In this document: in pieces, positions 1 through 8,831 of the stretch
Layout of the letters: each line of letters starts with the position of its first letter
Position numbering within the stretch: the first letter of the stretch is position 1
Source of the DNA: Parabacteroides goldsteinii
Lineage (GTDB): Bacteria; Bacteroidota; Bacteroidia; Bacteroidales; Tannerellaceae
Assembly: GCF_015550595.1 (NCBI RefSeq)
Contig: NZ_JADNBB010000035.1
Location: forward strand, 1-51,308
Length of the DNA: 51,308 nucleotides
Direction: 5' to 3'
Notes under the pieces: model-generated
Database searches by the model: none
What the model saw: only the letters and a program-made list of their open reading frames with translations
Told to the model about the DNA's origin: nothing
Made by a program: the position numbers and the translations under genes

Positions 1-150
1 GAAGCTCCGCTTCCTATGAAAGGCCTCAGCTGGCGAGCGTTAAACGCAGCAGCCGGAGTAAGCGGCCGGAGCATCCGCTGTCTGAGCGAAGCGAGTTCGG
101 AGGCGACAGCGAACGTAGGATGCGAAGTAGCGAGGCAGGTGCAGCCTTGA
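1..150. repeat. GC-rich edge sequence, probable dispersed intergenic repeat
   Basis: This stretch is clearly richer in G and C than the neighbouring genes and has a repetitive look (GAGCGAAGCGAG, CGGAGGCGACAGCG). I see no convincing coding frame. From memory, sequence of this style lies downstream of genes in related Bacteroidales and is often followed by the GATCAAG/CCAAAAG motif that also follows here. The repeat status is therefore an inference and was not verified inside this window, where no second copy was found. Confidence 0.35.
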
Positions 151-184
151 TCTTTTGACTACTTTTGGATCAAGCCAAAAGTAG
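146..184. repeat. overlapping inverted repeats downstream of uvrB
   Basis: CTACTTTTGG at 159-168 pairs perfectly with CCAAAAGTAG at 175-184 around a 6-nt loop. An alternative stem joins CTTGATC (146-152) with GATCAAG (168-174), so the two hairpins exclude each other. The element begins 13 nt after the uvrB stop on the minus strand and could end or stabilise that transcript, but no run of T follows the stem in that direction, so a classical intrinsic terminator is not certain. Confidence 0.5.
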
Positions 185-196
185 GTTCAATTATTT

Positions 197-2218
197 CTAT
201 ACTTTAGTTTTCAACTGGTCTTCCAACTTAATCAGCTCATCCCTAAACTGTGCTGCCTCGATAAAGTCAAGCTTCTTGGCAGCTTCGGTCATTTGCTTCT
301 TGGTTCGTTCGATGGCCTTTTCAAGCTGCGAACGGTTCATATACTGGACAACCGGATCGGCAACCAAGCTTGGTTCCGGTTCGATATAAGCATACGGTTC
401 CGCGGTAGCCTGCTGTTTTTCCCCCAAGAGGGAGACACTATTTTTTACTACCTGCTTAGGAGTGATGCCATGCAGTTCATTGTATGCCAACTGTTTTTCG
501 CGGCGACGGGTTGTTTCGTCCATCGTCAGTTTCATACTCGCTGTTATCTTATCGGCATAGAAGATGACCTTTCCGTTCACGTTACGGGCAGCACGTCCGG
601 CTGTCTGCGTCAGAGAACGGTGGGAACGGAGAAAGCCTTCTTTATCGGCATCCAGGATAGCAACCAAAGAGACTTCCGGCAAGTCGAGCCCCTCACGCAA
701 CAGGTTGACCCCAATCAGGACATCAAAAAGTCCTTTCCTCAAATCATCCATGATCTGAATACGATCCAACGTATCGACATCACTATGGATATAGTTACAA
801 CGTATTCCCATACGGGTCAGATAAGAAGTCAACTCTTCTGCCATCCGCTTGGTAAGGGTTGTCACCAATACACGTTCATCGATAGCCGAGCGCTGGATGA
901 TCTCTTCCATCAGATCATCGATCTGATTCAAAGTCGGGCGCACTTCGATCACCGGGTCAAGAAGTCCGGTCGGACGGATCACCTGATCCACCACGATACC
1001 TTCGCTCTTCTCCAACTCGTAATCGGCAGGAGTTGCACTGACGTAAATGGCCAACGGGGTAAGCGATTCAAACTCATCGAACATTAGCGGACGGTTATCC
1101 ATAGCAGCGGGCAGACGGAAACCATACTCCACCAGGTTCTTCTTACGCGAATAGTCGCCTCCGTACATCGCACGGATCTGCGGGATCGTCACATGGCTTT
1201 CATCGACAACCAGCATAAAGTCTTTCGGGAAATAGTCGAGCAGGCAGTAGGGACGATCTCCGGCCATACGTCCGTCAAAATAACGGGAATAATTCTCTAT
1301 CCCGGAACAATGCCCCAACTCACGGATCATCTCGAGGTCGAAAGTGACACGTTCGTACAGACGTTTCGCTTCATAATGCTTGCCTATCTCTTTCAGGAAG
1401 TTCACCTGCGTACCGAGGTCGACATCTATCTGGCCGATGGCTGCGTTGATACGTTCCTGGGTGGTGACGAACAGGTTGGTCGGATAGATGTTCAGTTCAT
1501 CCTGCTCGTCTATCTCCTGCCCTGTCTTCGGATCGAAAGAGGACAAGCGGTCGATCTCGTCTCCCCAAAACTCTATGCGGTAAGCCACACCGTCGAATGT
1601 TTCGATGGCGGGGAAGATATCGACCGTATCACCGTTCACACGGAAACAGCCGCTATTAAACTCCAGTTTATTGTTCACATACAACGCATCGACAAAACGC
1701 CGCAATAACTTATCGCGGTCGATCTGCATCCCTTTCTCCAGATGAGTCACCTTCTCGGCAAAAGCCGTCGGGTCTGCCATACCGTAGAGGCAGGAGACGG
1801 AAGAAACTACGATCACATCCTTCCTGCCCGACAACAGAGATGCGGTCGTACGCAAGCGGAGTTTATCAATTTCCTCGTTGATCTGCAAGTCTTTCTCGAT
1901 ATAGGTATCGGAAGAAGGCAAATAGGCTTCCGGCTGATAATAATCGTAGTATGAGACAAAATATTCCACGGCATTGTTAGGAAAGAAGGCCTTAAACTCG
2001 CTATACAGCTGGGCTGCCAGCGTCTTGTTATGACTCAATATCAGCGTAGGCCGTTGCACCTCTTTAATAACGTTGGCAATAGTAAAGGTTTTCCCGGAAC
2101 CAGTAACACCGAGCAGTGTCTGGAAAGGCACACCACTCTCTATGCCCTCCGTAAGAGCCGCTATTGCTTCCGGCTGATCTCCCGTAGGGCTGAATGGTGA
2201 AGATAATTCAAAATTCAT
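197..2218 (-). CDS. uvrB: UvrABC excinuclease subunit B
   Basis: UvrB is the helicase-like damage-verification subunit of nucleotide excision repair; it is loaded by UvrA and recruits UvrC for incision. The 673-residue protein is of normal family length. Visible features are the Walker A motif GVTGSGKT at residues 37-44, the beta-hairpin region with SYYDYYQPEAYLP near residue 90, the DESH helicase motif II near residue 340, the GRAAR motif VI region and a C-terminal UVR domain (ERTKKQMTEAAKKLDF) that contacts UvrC. The start lies 2 nt after the stop of the upstream PspC-domain gene, so the two are almost certainly cotranscribed. Nothing in the protein looks unusual. Confidence 0.98.
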   Translation of the reverse strand: MNFELSSPFSPTGDQPEAIAALTEGIESGVPFQTLLGVTGSGKTFTIANVIKEVQRPTLILSHNKTLAAQLYSEFKAFFPNNAVEYFVSYYDYYQPEAYLPSSDTYIEKDLQINEEIDKLRLRTTASLLSGRKDVIVVSSVSCLYGMADPTAFAEKVTHLEKGMQIDRDKLLRRFVDALYVNNKLEFNSGCFRVNGDTVDIFPAIETFDGVAYRIEFWGDEIDRLSSFDPKTGQEIDEQDELNIYPTNLFVTTQERINAAIGQIDVDLGTQVNFLKEIGKHYEAKRLYERVTFDLEMIRELGHCSGIENYSRYFDGRMAGDRPYCLLDYFPKDFMLVVDESHVTIPQIRAMYGGDYSRKKNLVEYGFRLPAAMDNRPLMFDEFESLTPLAIYVSATPADYELEKSEGIVVDQVIRPTGLLDPVIEVRPTLNQIDDLMEEIIQRSAIDERVLVTTLTKRMAEELTSYLTRMGIRCNYIHSDVDTLDRIQIMDDLRKGLFDVLIGVNLLREGLDLPEVSLVAILDADKEGFLRSHRSLTQTAGRAARNVNGKVIFYADKITASMKLTMDETTRRREKQLAYNELHGITPKQVVKNSVSLLGEKQQATAEPYAYIEPEPSLVADPVVQYMNRSQLEKAIERTKKQMTEAAKKLDFIEAAQFRDELIKLEDQLKTKV

Positions 2219-2220
2219 TC

Positions 2221-2421
2221 TTAATAAAAAGTCTTTTTAGGTATAACCAACCAAAGGATAAAATAGGCTATCACTCCGGAAAACATTGTAAATAGACTCA
2301 ACAGGATGTATCCCACACGGACCAGCGTCGGATCTAAATCAAAGTAATCCGCTATGCCGGCACATACACCGGCAATCATTCCGTTATTCGAACGGGTAAG
2401 TCTTTTAGGTTCTTCTTCCAT
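2221..2421 (-). CDS. PspC-domain membrane protein
   Basis: This 66-residue protein consists almost entirely of a PspC domain. The segment RSNNGMIAGVCAGIADYF is the characteristic N-terminal half, followed by DPTLVRVGYILLSLF and a hydrophobic helix ending in WLVIPKK. In enterobacteria PspC is part of the phage-shock envelope-stress response. In Bacteroidota such short stand-alone PspC proteins are common and their exact role is not established. It is the first gene of a two-gene unit with uvrB. A -7-like box (TATCTTTA on the minus strand, 2442-2449) lies just upstream. Confidence 0.92.
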   Translation of the reverse strand: MEEEPKRLTRSNNGMIAGVCAGIADYFDLDPTLVRVGYILLSLFTMFSGVIAYFILWLVIPKKTFY

Positions 2422-2441
2422 GATCTGTCATTTTAGTTTTG

Positions 2442-2449
2442 TAAAGATA
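2442..2449 (-). promoter_or_regulatory. candidate -7 box for the PspC-uvrB unit
   Basis: On the minus strand this reads TATCTTTA, one base from the Bacteroidota -7 consensus TAnnTTTG, about 20 bp before the PspC-domain start codon. I could not assign a convincing -33 box. Confidence 0.4.
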
Positions 2450-2481
2450 CTAATTATATATATATGGTAGAAGAGATCAGG

Positions 2482-5106
2482 CTACAAATTGAACCAGTAA
2501 TTCATCTTCAGCATAAAAGTATTGGTAGCCGGAAGACCGAACATCCGGTCGAGGTTACTTCCCCAGCCGCTTACCATCCGGTTATCCTGGTTAGACATAC
2601 GGTGTTCCCATACAAAATAAAGTGTAGATCCCGGTAGATACTCCCACCGTGCCACGAGGTTGGAACGAAATTCATTAAAACTGAAATCTGGATTTGTGAA
2701 TCCGGCATAACTGATCTCGTCCGCAGTAAAGAGGTGGAAACGGTTGTCGTAAGTATGCGAACGGGTATCGGCCGCCGCCTTGAAATCGCTGAACTTTGCC
2801 GTCGACGTAAACGGAGAACCATAGAACTGGATGGAAATATCCGGAGTGACATTTACCTGTAACTTCATAGTCAATCCATACGTTTTCTGCTTCATATGCC
2901 CCATCAGGTAGATCAGCGAAGGATCGCCCGGGGAGGCGGATGCATCCGAGGGCAGTAATGTTCCGACATACTGCATGTTGTCTGTATTCCAGGCGTAATC
3001 CACCTGTCCGGATAAGTAGACATGGTTTCCCAAGCGGAAGGTAAGGCTCGGCATCAACGTATTGAAGCGGTTATATCCGTCGAGGTTATGATTACCTTCA
3101 TATTTGAGCATGAACATCATCCGCCGGGCCTTATCCGTATTGACTTTTACGGAGGTCTGGAAATAAGGATCGAAACGCATATCAGGGCCTCCACGAAGCA
3201 TACGGCTGTCGAGACGGTTCCAGACAAAGGTTTCTTTCATATCCATTTCGTAACGGTTCATCGTCATACTCTGCCAGCGGAGAGACAGGTCGTTACTAAA
3301 AGGCGTACCGCCGTAATTCCATTGATTTTTCTGGGTAACGGTAAAAGCGTTATAACGGAATATTTTCCAGATATCGGTCTGTCGGTAAGCAATCTCCGTC
3401 TCATTCGTCCGGTTATCGGTTTCCTTCATATATCCCATATCATTGAGGTCGAAACCGGGGGACGACCAACTGAATGTTTCCGAGAAAGCCCATTTGGCAT
3501 TTCCCTTTCGCCCGATTTTCACATATCCGCCCGTTCCGTTCAAAGAACGGCGGTCCGGATCGACTCCCAGGTAGCCGGCTGCCGATGTCCGCTGATAATA
3601 ATGCACCGGGTTCGTTTGCAGGAGGGTAATCGCCTCCTTGCTACCGTTCAGCGAGCTGACCATTCCTTTCACATCGATATAATAAAGCCGGTTCTTAAAA
3701 TACTGGGTAAAATCGATACCGGCGGTAAAGGCGTTGCGCACCATGAAATCCTCCAGGTAAGGTTGATCCAAGGCCCGGTTGACAGAGGTAATCATTCCTC
3801 CCAGCAGGCTGTTTCCTTTCCAGTTTTTCTGGACACGGGCCACGGTGTAATTGGTCAGGGGTTCCACCACTTCGATATCTTCCCCCCCGCTACGGGTCAC
3901 CTTGGCCGACGAACGGGCTGTGACGCTCTGCACCACTCCGATCGTCACCCCCCGCCGATTCGTGCCTGTCAATTTCAGGGCACCGATAATCGGAACGTTC
4001 TCCTTGCTGTCGGCAAAACTGTTTATATTGTCTATCCCTTGCGGGGTATATGAAGGGGCTGCTCCGATACGGCGGGTGTAAAACATCATATCGTTGCCGT
4101 TGGCAAAATCGAGGATGTGTTTTCCTTCCAGGAAGAAAGGGCGCTTCTCGTCATAAAAGGTTTCGTAAGCGGTCAGGTTCATCACCGAAGGGTCGAGTTC
4201 GACTTGCCCGTAATCCGGGTTGATCGTCAGATCCAGCGTAAAATCGGAAAGGGCGAACTTGGCGTCGAGGCCGACATTCCCTCCCCAGCTATGCCCCTTC
4301 TGGTAAGGACTTCCGGGTATCTTCGGTTCGTTGCGGTATTTCCCCATCACATAGGGGAGAAACTCGATGCCTCGCGGTTTGGGTAGATCGGTCATCCCGT
4401 GCATTTCACCGAAGGAAAAGACATGACCGTTGTTCTTCAAAGGGATCATGCTCCAGTTCTGTACTTCGTTGTTCCGGCGGATGATACGGCGCACATGAAG
4501 TCCCCATATCCCATCTTCTGAAAGTTGGTTATAGCGGAGCTGGCTGAACGGGATGCGCAACTCGGCCGTCCAGCTCGAATCCGGCAGGTTGATATGTGTC
4601 TTCCCTTCCCAGACTGCGTTCCAGCTGAGGTTGACATTCAATTTATCGGTTACGACCAGGTCGGTCTTGTTTCCTCCCAGATTGATGTTGAATTCGGGAG
4701 CGGCCCGGTAATCATGATAGGTGTCGAAAGCCACGCTGATCAGATCACCCATGCTGTTATCATCCCGGTTCCCGATAAAAGGGATCATCTTATCCGGGCG
4801 GATATCTTTACAATAGACGCCTACGTAGATGTATTTATTATCGTAAAACAATTTGACACGGGTCGGGGAATCCGGTATACCGCGTTCGTAAGGGATGATC
4901 TGGACAAAGCGGTCGGACCACTCCCCTTGTTTCATCCAGAAATCTTCGTCCAGGCGTCCGTCCATCACCGGCTTCGTTCCCGTCACTTTCGTTATATTAT
5001 AGATGCGCTTGTAGGCATCTTTGAACGGGACAATAGAATCCTGCTGTGCATGACAGAAGGCACAGAGTGACAGAAAAAGGGTAACAAAGGATAGCCGGTG
5101 TTTCAT
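2482..5106 (-). CDS. DUF5916 outer-membrane protein with CBM9-like N-terminus
   Basis: The 874-residue protein starts with a signal peptide (MKHRLSFVTLFLSLCAFCHA, cut before QQDS). Residues of about 35-240 resemble the carbohydrate-binding family 9-like domain (VTGTKPVMDGRLDEDFW, then LFYDNKYIYVGVYCKD). The rest resembles DUF5916, with alternating amphipathic strands and a C-terminal FMLKMNYWFNL, which fits an outer-membrane beta barrel ending in an aromatic or hydrophobic residue. The function of the family is unknown; the domain pairing suggests a surface or envelope role, possibly with glycans. It begins 6 nt after the stop of cutC and is probably its operon partner, although the functions have no obvious link. 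Confidence 0.88.
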   Translation of the reverse strand: MKHRLSFVTLFLSLCAFCHAQQDSIVPFKDAYKRIYNITKVTGTKPVMDGRLDEDFWMKQGEWSDRFVQIIPYERGIPDSPTRVKLFYDNKYIYVGVYCKDIRPDKMIPFIGNRDDNSMGDLISVAFDTYHDYRAAPEFNINLGGNKTDLVVTDKLNVNLSWNAVWEGKTHINLPDSSWTAELRIPFSQLRYNQLSEDGIWGLHVRRIIRRNNEVQNWSMIPLKNNGHVFSFGEMHGMTDLPKPRGIEFLPYVMGKYRNEPKIPGSPYQKGHSWGGNVGLDAKFALSDFTLDLTINPDYGQVELDPSVMNLTAYETFYDEKRPFFLEGKHILDFANGNDMMFYTRRIGAAPSYTPQGIDNINSFADSKENVPIIGALKLTGTNRRGVTIGVVQSVTARSSAKVTRSGGEDIEVVEPLTNYTVARVQKNWKGNSLLGGMITSVNRALDQPYLEDFMVRNAFTAGIDFTQYFKNRLYYIDVKGMVSSLNGSKEAITLLQTNPVHYYQRTSAAGYLGVDPDRRSLNGTGGYVKIGRKGNAKWAFSETFSWSSPGFDLNDMGYMKETDNRTNETEIAYRQTDIWKIFRYNAFTVTQKNQWNYGGTPFSNDLSLRWQSMTMNRYEMDMKETFVWNRLDSRMLRGGPDMRFDPYFQTSVKVNTDKARRMMFMLKYEGNHNLDGYNRFNTLMPSLTFRLGNHVYLSGQVDYAWNTDNMQYVGTLLPSDASASPGDPSLIYLMGHMKQKTYGLTMKLQVNVTPDISIQFYGSPFTSTAKFSDFKAAADTRSHTYDNRFHLFTADEISYAGFTNPDFSFNEFRSNLVARWEYLPGSTLYFVWEHRMSNQDNRMVSGWGSNLDRMFGLPATNTFMLKMNYWFNL

Positions 5107-5112
5107 TCCATA

Positions 5113-5850
5113 TCAGATGTAAGCGGCCACTTTATTCCGGTCGGTTTCCACTGTTTCAAACTCAGAAGAAACGATACTGCTACCCATCGGGACATTTTCG
5201 TTCCGGTACTCCATCTTGCTGTACACGATACTACGGGCAGAGGTATGGAACTCCTTCGCTCCGGTTTCGGCTTCGATCCGGGCGATATTATTCTCGCGCA
5301 CGCCGCATCCCGGCATGATAATGATACGCCCGTCGGCACGCTTCACCAGTTCGGTGATGAGGGGGATACCTTTCACGGCATCCGATTGCTGGCCGGAAGT
5401 AAGAATACGGTCGCAACCCAACTCGATCAGTTGTTCCAAAGCGGCAAACGGATCACGGCAGACATCAAAAGCCCGGTGGCAAGTGACGGATAATGGCTTG
5501 GCGGCCTCCATCAGACGACGCATGAGGGGGACGTCGATATCGCCCTCTTTCGTCAGGCATCCGAACACGACACCATGTACCTTCAATTGTTTACATAATT
5601 CAATATCGAGCAACATAGAGTCTATTTCTGCCGGAGTGTATAGGAAGTCGCCACCACGCGGACGGATGATTACGTTTATATCGATCGACGAAGTGAGCCC
5701 CTGGGCTGTTTTGATCTCGCCATAACTCGGGGTGGTCCCCCCTTCCGGTATGCCGGCACAAAGTTCCACACGTTTAGCTCCTCCGGCTTCAGCCTCCACA
5801 CAGCTTTGTGCCGAGTTGGCACATATCTCGATTATTCGGGTCGGTTTCAT
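5113..5850 (-). CDS. cutC: CutC family protein
   Basis: This is a 245-residue TIM-barrel protein of the CutC family, historically linked to copper homeostasis, though a direct copper function is not proven for most members. Diagnostic segments are ICANSAQSCVEAEAGGAKR, VELCAGIPEGGTTPSYG, IIRPRGGDFLY, VFGCLTKEGDID, TCHRAFDV and MPGCGVRENN. The start is placed at MKPTRIIEI. An upstream in-frame ATG at 5901 is possible on paper, but a perfect -7 box (TATCTTTG, minus strand, 5882-5889) puts transcription initiation downstream of it. A DUF5916 gene follows after 6 nt. Confidence 0.93.
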   Translation of the reverse strand: MKPTRIIEICANSAQSCVEAEAGGAKRVELCAGIPEGGTTPSYGEIKTAQGLTSSIDINVIIRPRGGDFLYTPAEIDSMLLDIELCKQLKVHGVVFGCLTKEGDIDVPLMRRLMEAAKPLSVTCHRAFDVCRDPFAALEQLIELGCDRILTSGQQSDAVKGIPLITELVKRADGRIIIMPGCGVRENNIARIEAETGAKEFHTSARSIVYSKMEYRNENVPMGSSIVSSEFETVETDRNKVAAYI

Positions 5851-5881
5851 TGATATTCTTTTTATCATATTATTAGGTATA

Positions 5882-5889
5882 CAAAGATA
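5882..5889 (-). promoter_or_regulatory. -7 promoter box of cutC
   Basis: The minus strand reads TATCTTTG, an exact match to the Bacteroidota TAnnTTTG -7 consensus. It argues for the internal CutC start at 5850 over the longer reading. Confidence 0.65.
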
Positions 5890-5946
5890 CGATAAATTCA
5901 TGAAACCAAGATAAAAGATGTTATTACCGTGAAAGATGAAACCTAA

Positions 5947-5976
5947 TTGTGCGTTTAATAAATATCACTACATTTG
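5947..5976 (+). promoter_or_regulatory. promoter of the EamA transporter gene
   Basis: TTG at 5947-5949 and TACATTTG at 5969-5976 are separated by 19 bp, matching the Bacteroidota -33/-7 layout. The start codon follows 22 bp after the -7 box. Confidence 0.65.
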
Positions 5977-5998
5977 CATTGCATAAAACAGCAAAAGA

Positions 5999-6922
5999 AT
6001 GAACTCTGAAAAATTAAAGGGTCACATACTGATCCTGATAGCCAATATACTATTCGCTATCAATATGCCCATATCTAAGTACTTGCTGCCGACACATGTT
6101 CAGCCCGAAGCACTGACTATCATGCGAATGAGTTCCGCTTGCCTGCTGTTTTGGATAGCATCCCTCTTTGTGAAACGGGAAAAGGTGACGATGAAAGACC
6201 TGGGTCTGCTTTTCGTCTGTGCCCTTTGCGGGGTCGGGTTCAACCAGGGGTTGTTTATTATCGGGCTGAACCGCACGTCTCCGGTAGATGCTTCCATAAT
6301 CGCCACAGCCGTTCCCATCTTCGTTATGCTGTTGGCTGCCGTTATTTTGAAAGAACCGATTACGAAGATGAAGGCTTTCGGTGTATTATTAGGCTGCAGC
6401 GGTGGTATTTCCTTAATATTAGCCTCCACACATAACTCAGGACAGGCCAGCGGACTCACCGGAAACCTGATGATCACGACCAGTGCAATCATCTATTCTA
6501 TCTACCTGGTTCTATCCAAACCGTTGAGTTTACGTTACTCGGCCGTGACGATGATGAAGTGGATGTTTCTTTTTTCCACACTCGTATTGTTGCCCTTCAC
6601 TTACCGGCATGTGCTTGAAACACCCGCTTTTCAACGGGAAGTATTCGATATGAAAGAGATCGGGGCGATCAGCTTTGTCCTGATAGGCGCCACATTTATT
6701 CCTTACCTGTTGATACCGATGTCATTGAAACGTATTCGTCCGACAACGGTGAGTATGTATAATTATGTACAACCGATCATCGCCTCGCTGATAACCGTTA
6801 TGGTGGGACAAGATACATTTTCCTTCCAAAAAGCATTCTCGGCTGTCCTCGTTTTCGTTGGGGTTTATCTGGTGACACAGAGTAAGAGCCGGGAAGATAT
6901 GGAAAAAGGTAGAATTCGTTAA
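5999..6922 (+). CDS. EamA/DMT-family transporter
   Basis: This is a 307-residue integral membrane protein with about ten hydrophobic helices arranged as two EamA repeats (roughly residues 10-140 and 155-297). Typical motifs are ANILFAINMPISKYLL in helix 1, RTSPVDASIIATAVPIFVML in repeat one and RIRPTTVSMYNYVQPIIASL in repeat two. Drug/metabolite transporters of this kind usually export amino acids, metabolites or drugs; the substrate cannot be read from the sequence. It has its own promoter and the next gene follows 36 bp later. Confidence 0.93.
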   Translation: MNSEKLKGHILILIANILFAINMPISKYLLPTHVQPEALTIMRMSSACLLFWIASLFVKREKVTMKDLGLLFVCALCGVGFNQGLFIIGLNRTSPVDASIIATAVPIFVMLLAAVILKEPITKMKAFGVLLGCSGGISLILASTHNSGQASGLTGNLMITTSAIIYSIYLVLSKPLSLRYSAVTMMKWMFLFSTLVLLPFTYRHVLETPAFQREVFDMKEIGAISFVLIGATFIPYLLIPMSLKRIRPTTVSMYNYVQPIIASLITVMVGQDTFSFQKAFSAVLVFVGVYLVTQSKSREDMEKGRIR

Positions 6923-6958
6923 TAATAAAAATCTCAATCTAATTAACAACATTTTAAA

Positions 6959-8026
6959 ATGAATACATACGGATTATACCTAAAAATATTATTACTGGGC
7001 TGCTTGTTGGCCATTTTACCCGATTGTTTTGCTGACACAATCAGAGTAAGCGAGAAATTACATCTGATAGAATTAAATAAACATGTGTATATACATACCG
7101 AGAATGATAATAATGGCATTGTGTATGTAAATGACAAAAAGGCCATTATTATCTCTACTCCAGAAAATGATGAAGAAACGAATAACCTAATAAACTATAT
7201 CCACAAAAATTTAAAAGCACAGATTATCGGTTGTATTGTCGACCGTTGGCATCCAGATGCTATGGGCGGATTAAAGACAATTAAAAAAGCGGGCATTCCT
7301 TCCTATGCATACGAAGGAACCAGGACAATAGCACAAAATAGAAATCTACCAATTCCTGAAAAAGGATTTAACCCCAGAATGGAACTGACAGTAGGAAAAG
7401 GCAAACTAATTTGTCATTATCTGGGAGAAGCACACACAAGTGACGGTATTGTCGTATGGATGCCGAACGAGAAAATTCTTTTTGGAGGTAATGAAGTACG
7501 GAGCAAAGGATGGTATGGAAACATAGAAGATGCCAATCTGCGAGAATGGTCTAATACCATCAAACGGGTAAAAGAATTATATGGAAATGCCGAAATCGTC
7601 GTCCCGGGACATGGGAAATACAGCAATGCGGAATTACTGGATTACACCATTAATCTATACGAGCCTTCTTTATGGGGACGAATTTTAAAATGGAATAATG
7701 AACAGGTGAAACCTATATTCAATAATTGTGGCACTCTATTTGAAATAGCAGAAAGCGATTTTACTGATAATAATGATAGACACTTGAATAATGCCACTGT
7801 ATATGTACTTCAAGAGAAAAAGAATAGATACCTGAAAATACAATCTCCCGGGATCAGACATGATAACACAGAAAGTAAGATCATATCATCAAAGAGCGGT
7901 CGGTTGCAAATGTATGATATAGAAACAAATATATTGACAGAAGATTTATATTTCAAAGATTTGACTATCATATTAGAAAATGACTATGTCGATGCATTAA
8001 TCATATTAAAAGAAGCTATACGATAA
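6959..8026 (+). CDS. secreted metallo-beta-lactamase-fold protein with altered metal ligands
   Basis: The 355-residue protein has a signal peptide (cut near CFA-DTIRV) and a metallo-beta-lactamase fold closest to subclass B1 in motif order. The HxHxDRxGG motif is replaced by RWHPDAMGG: Arg96 stands where the first zinc His should be, while His98 and Asp100 remain. His159 (GEAHTSDGIVVW) and His218 (VVPGHG) are present, but the B1 cysteine ligand is replaced by Asn178 (ILFGGNEV). About 110 residues beyond the lactamase core have no recognisable domain. Hydrolysis of beta-lactams is uncertain; another hydrolase role or altered metal occupancy is possible. The gene is more A+T-rich than its neighbours, consistent with acquisition. 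Confidence 0.82.
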   Translation: MNTYGLYLKILLLGCLLAILPDCFADTIRVSEKLHLIELNKHVYIHTENDNNGIVYVNDKKAIIISTPENDEETNNLINYIHKNLKAQIIGCIVDRWHPDAMGGLKTIKKAGIPSYAYEGTRTIAQNRNLPIPEKGFNPRMELTVGKGKLICHYLGEAHTSDGIVVWMPNEKILFGGNEVRSKGWYGNIEDANLREWSNTIKRVKELYGNAEIVVPGHGKYSNAELLDYTINLYEPSLWGRILKWNNEQVKPIFNNCGTLFEIAESDFTDNNDRHLNNATVYVLQEKKNRYLKIQSPGIRHDNTESKIISSKSGRLQMYDIETNILTEDLYFKDLTIILENDYVDALIILKEAIR

Positions 8027-8066
8027 AAATACCCTACGTTCAGGCATAAGCCTAAAATATTTACAG

Positions 8067-8762
8067 ATGAACAAACTATTCCTTTCCATCCTGATTATAC
8101 TCTTCGTTTTCGATATGAAAGCGGATGGACAAACGCCGCAAAAACCTAAAGCAGATTACCCGTACCTACTCTATCTTCCGAAAGATTATCCAACGAACAA
8201 CAAGGATTACCCGTTGGTTATCTACCTGGGCGGCGGTGCACAGAACGGGAACGACCTGAATAAACTGAAAGCCTATGGAATTCCTTATTATATAGAACAG
8301 GGATATGAATACGATTTCATCATAGCCTCCCCACAGTGTCCACAAAACAAATACTGGACAACCGAGAATTGGTTCGATTCATTGTATGCCGAATTAACTT
8401 CAAAATGCCGGATCGACACAACCCGGATCTATGTGACCGGTATCAGTAACGGTGGTTTCGGCACCTGGCAGGTAGCGTTGGACTATCCCGACAGGTTTGC
8501 CGCGATTGCCCCCCTGTGCGGTGGTGTAAACGATAGCGACACTGCTAAAATCAGCAGCCTGAAACATCTTCCCATCTGGACATTCCACGGAACGGCAGAT
8601 GATATGATCCCGATAAATGAAACGGAAAGGGTCGTAAGCAAGCTCGAAACGTACGGCCATATAAAATTCACCCGCTTACCCGGCGAGGGACATGGCATTC
8701 AATACCTTTATAAAGATAATGAGATCTTTGACTGGCTGTTACAGCATCAGAAGAAACATTAG
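8067..8762 (+). CDS. secreted alpha/beta hydrolase (prolyl oligopeptidase/esterase-like)
   Basis: This 231-residue protein has an N-terminal signal sequence (cut near KADG) and an alpha/beta-hydrolase fold. The nucleophile elbow GISNGGFG places the catalytic serine at residue 127, the acid is probably Asp178 or Asp179 (HGTADDMIP) and the base His209 (GEGHG). The segment YPLVIYLGGGAQNGND forms the oxyanion side. Small secreted members act as esterases, including on acylated polysaccharides, but the substrate is not visible here. It follows the metallo-beta-lactamase-fold gene by 40 bp in the same direction. Confidence 0.88.
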   Translation: MNKLFLSILIILFVFDMKADGQTPQKPKADYPYLLYLPKDYPTNNKDYPLVIYLGGGAQNGNDLNKLKAYGIPYYIEQGYEYDFIIASPQCPQNKYWTTENWFDSLYAELTSKCRIDTTRIYVTGISNGGFGTWQVALDYPDRFAAIAPLCGGVNDSDTAKISSLKHLPIWTFHGTADDMIPINETERVVSKLETYGHIKFTRLPGEGHGIQYLYKDNEIFDWLLQHQKKH

Positions 8763-8831
8763 TCTGCACGGTAGAAACTCTGAACCTTTGTATATTTTAT
8801 TTGTTTTATGCAATAAATATACGTCAAAACT

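Noticed and set aside
293-1087. Long plus-strand frames opposite uvrB and similar frames opposite the DUF5916, cutC, pepT and PurF-like genes
   Set aside because: They lie wholly inside strongly supported genes on the other strand, have no family resemblance and reflect codon-usage shadows.
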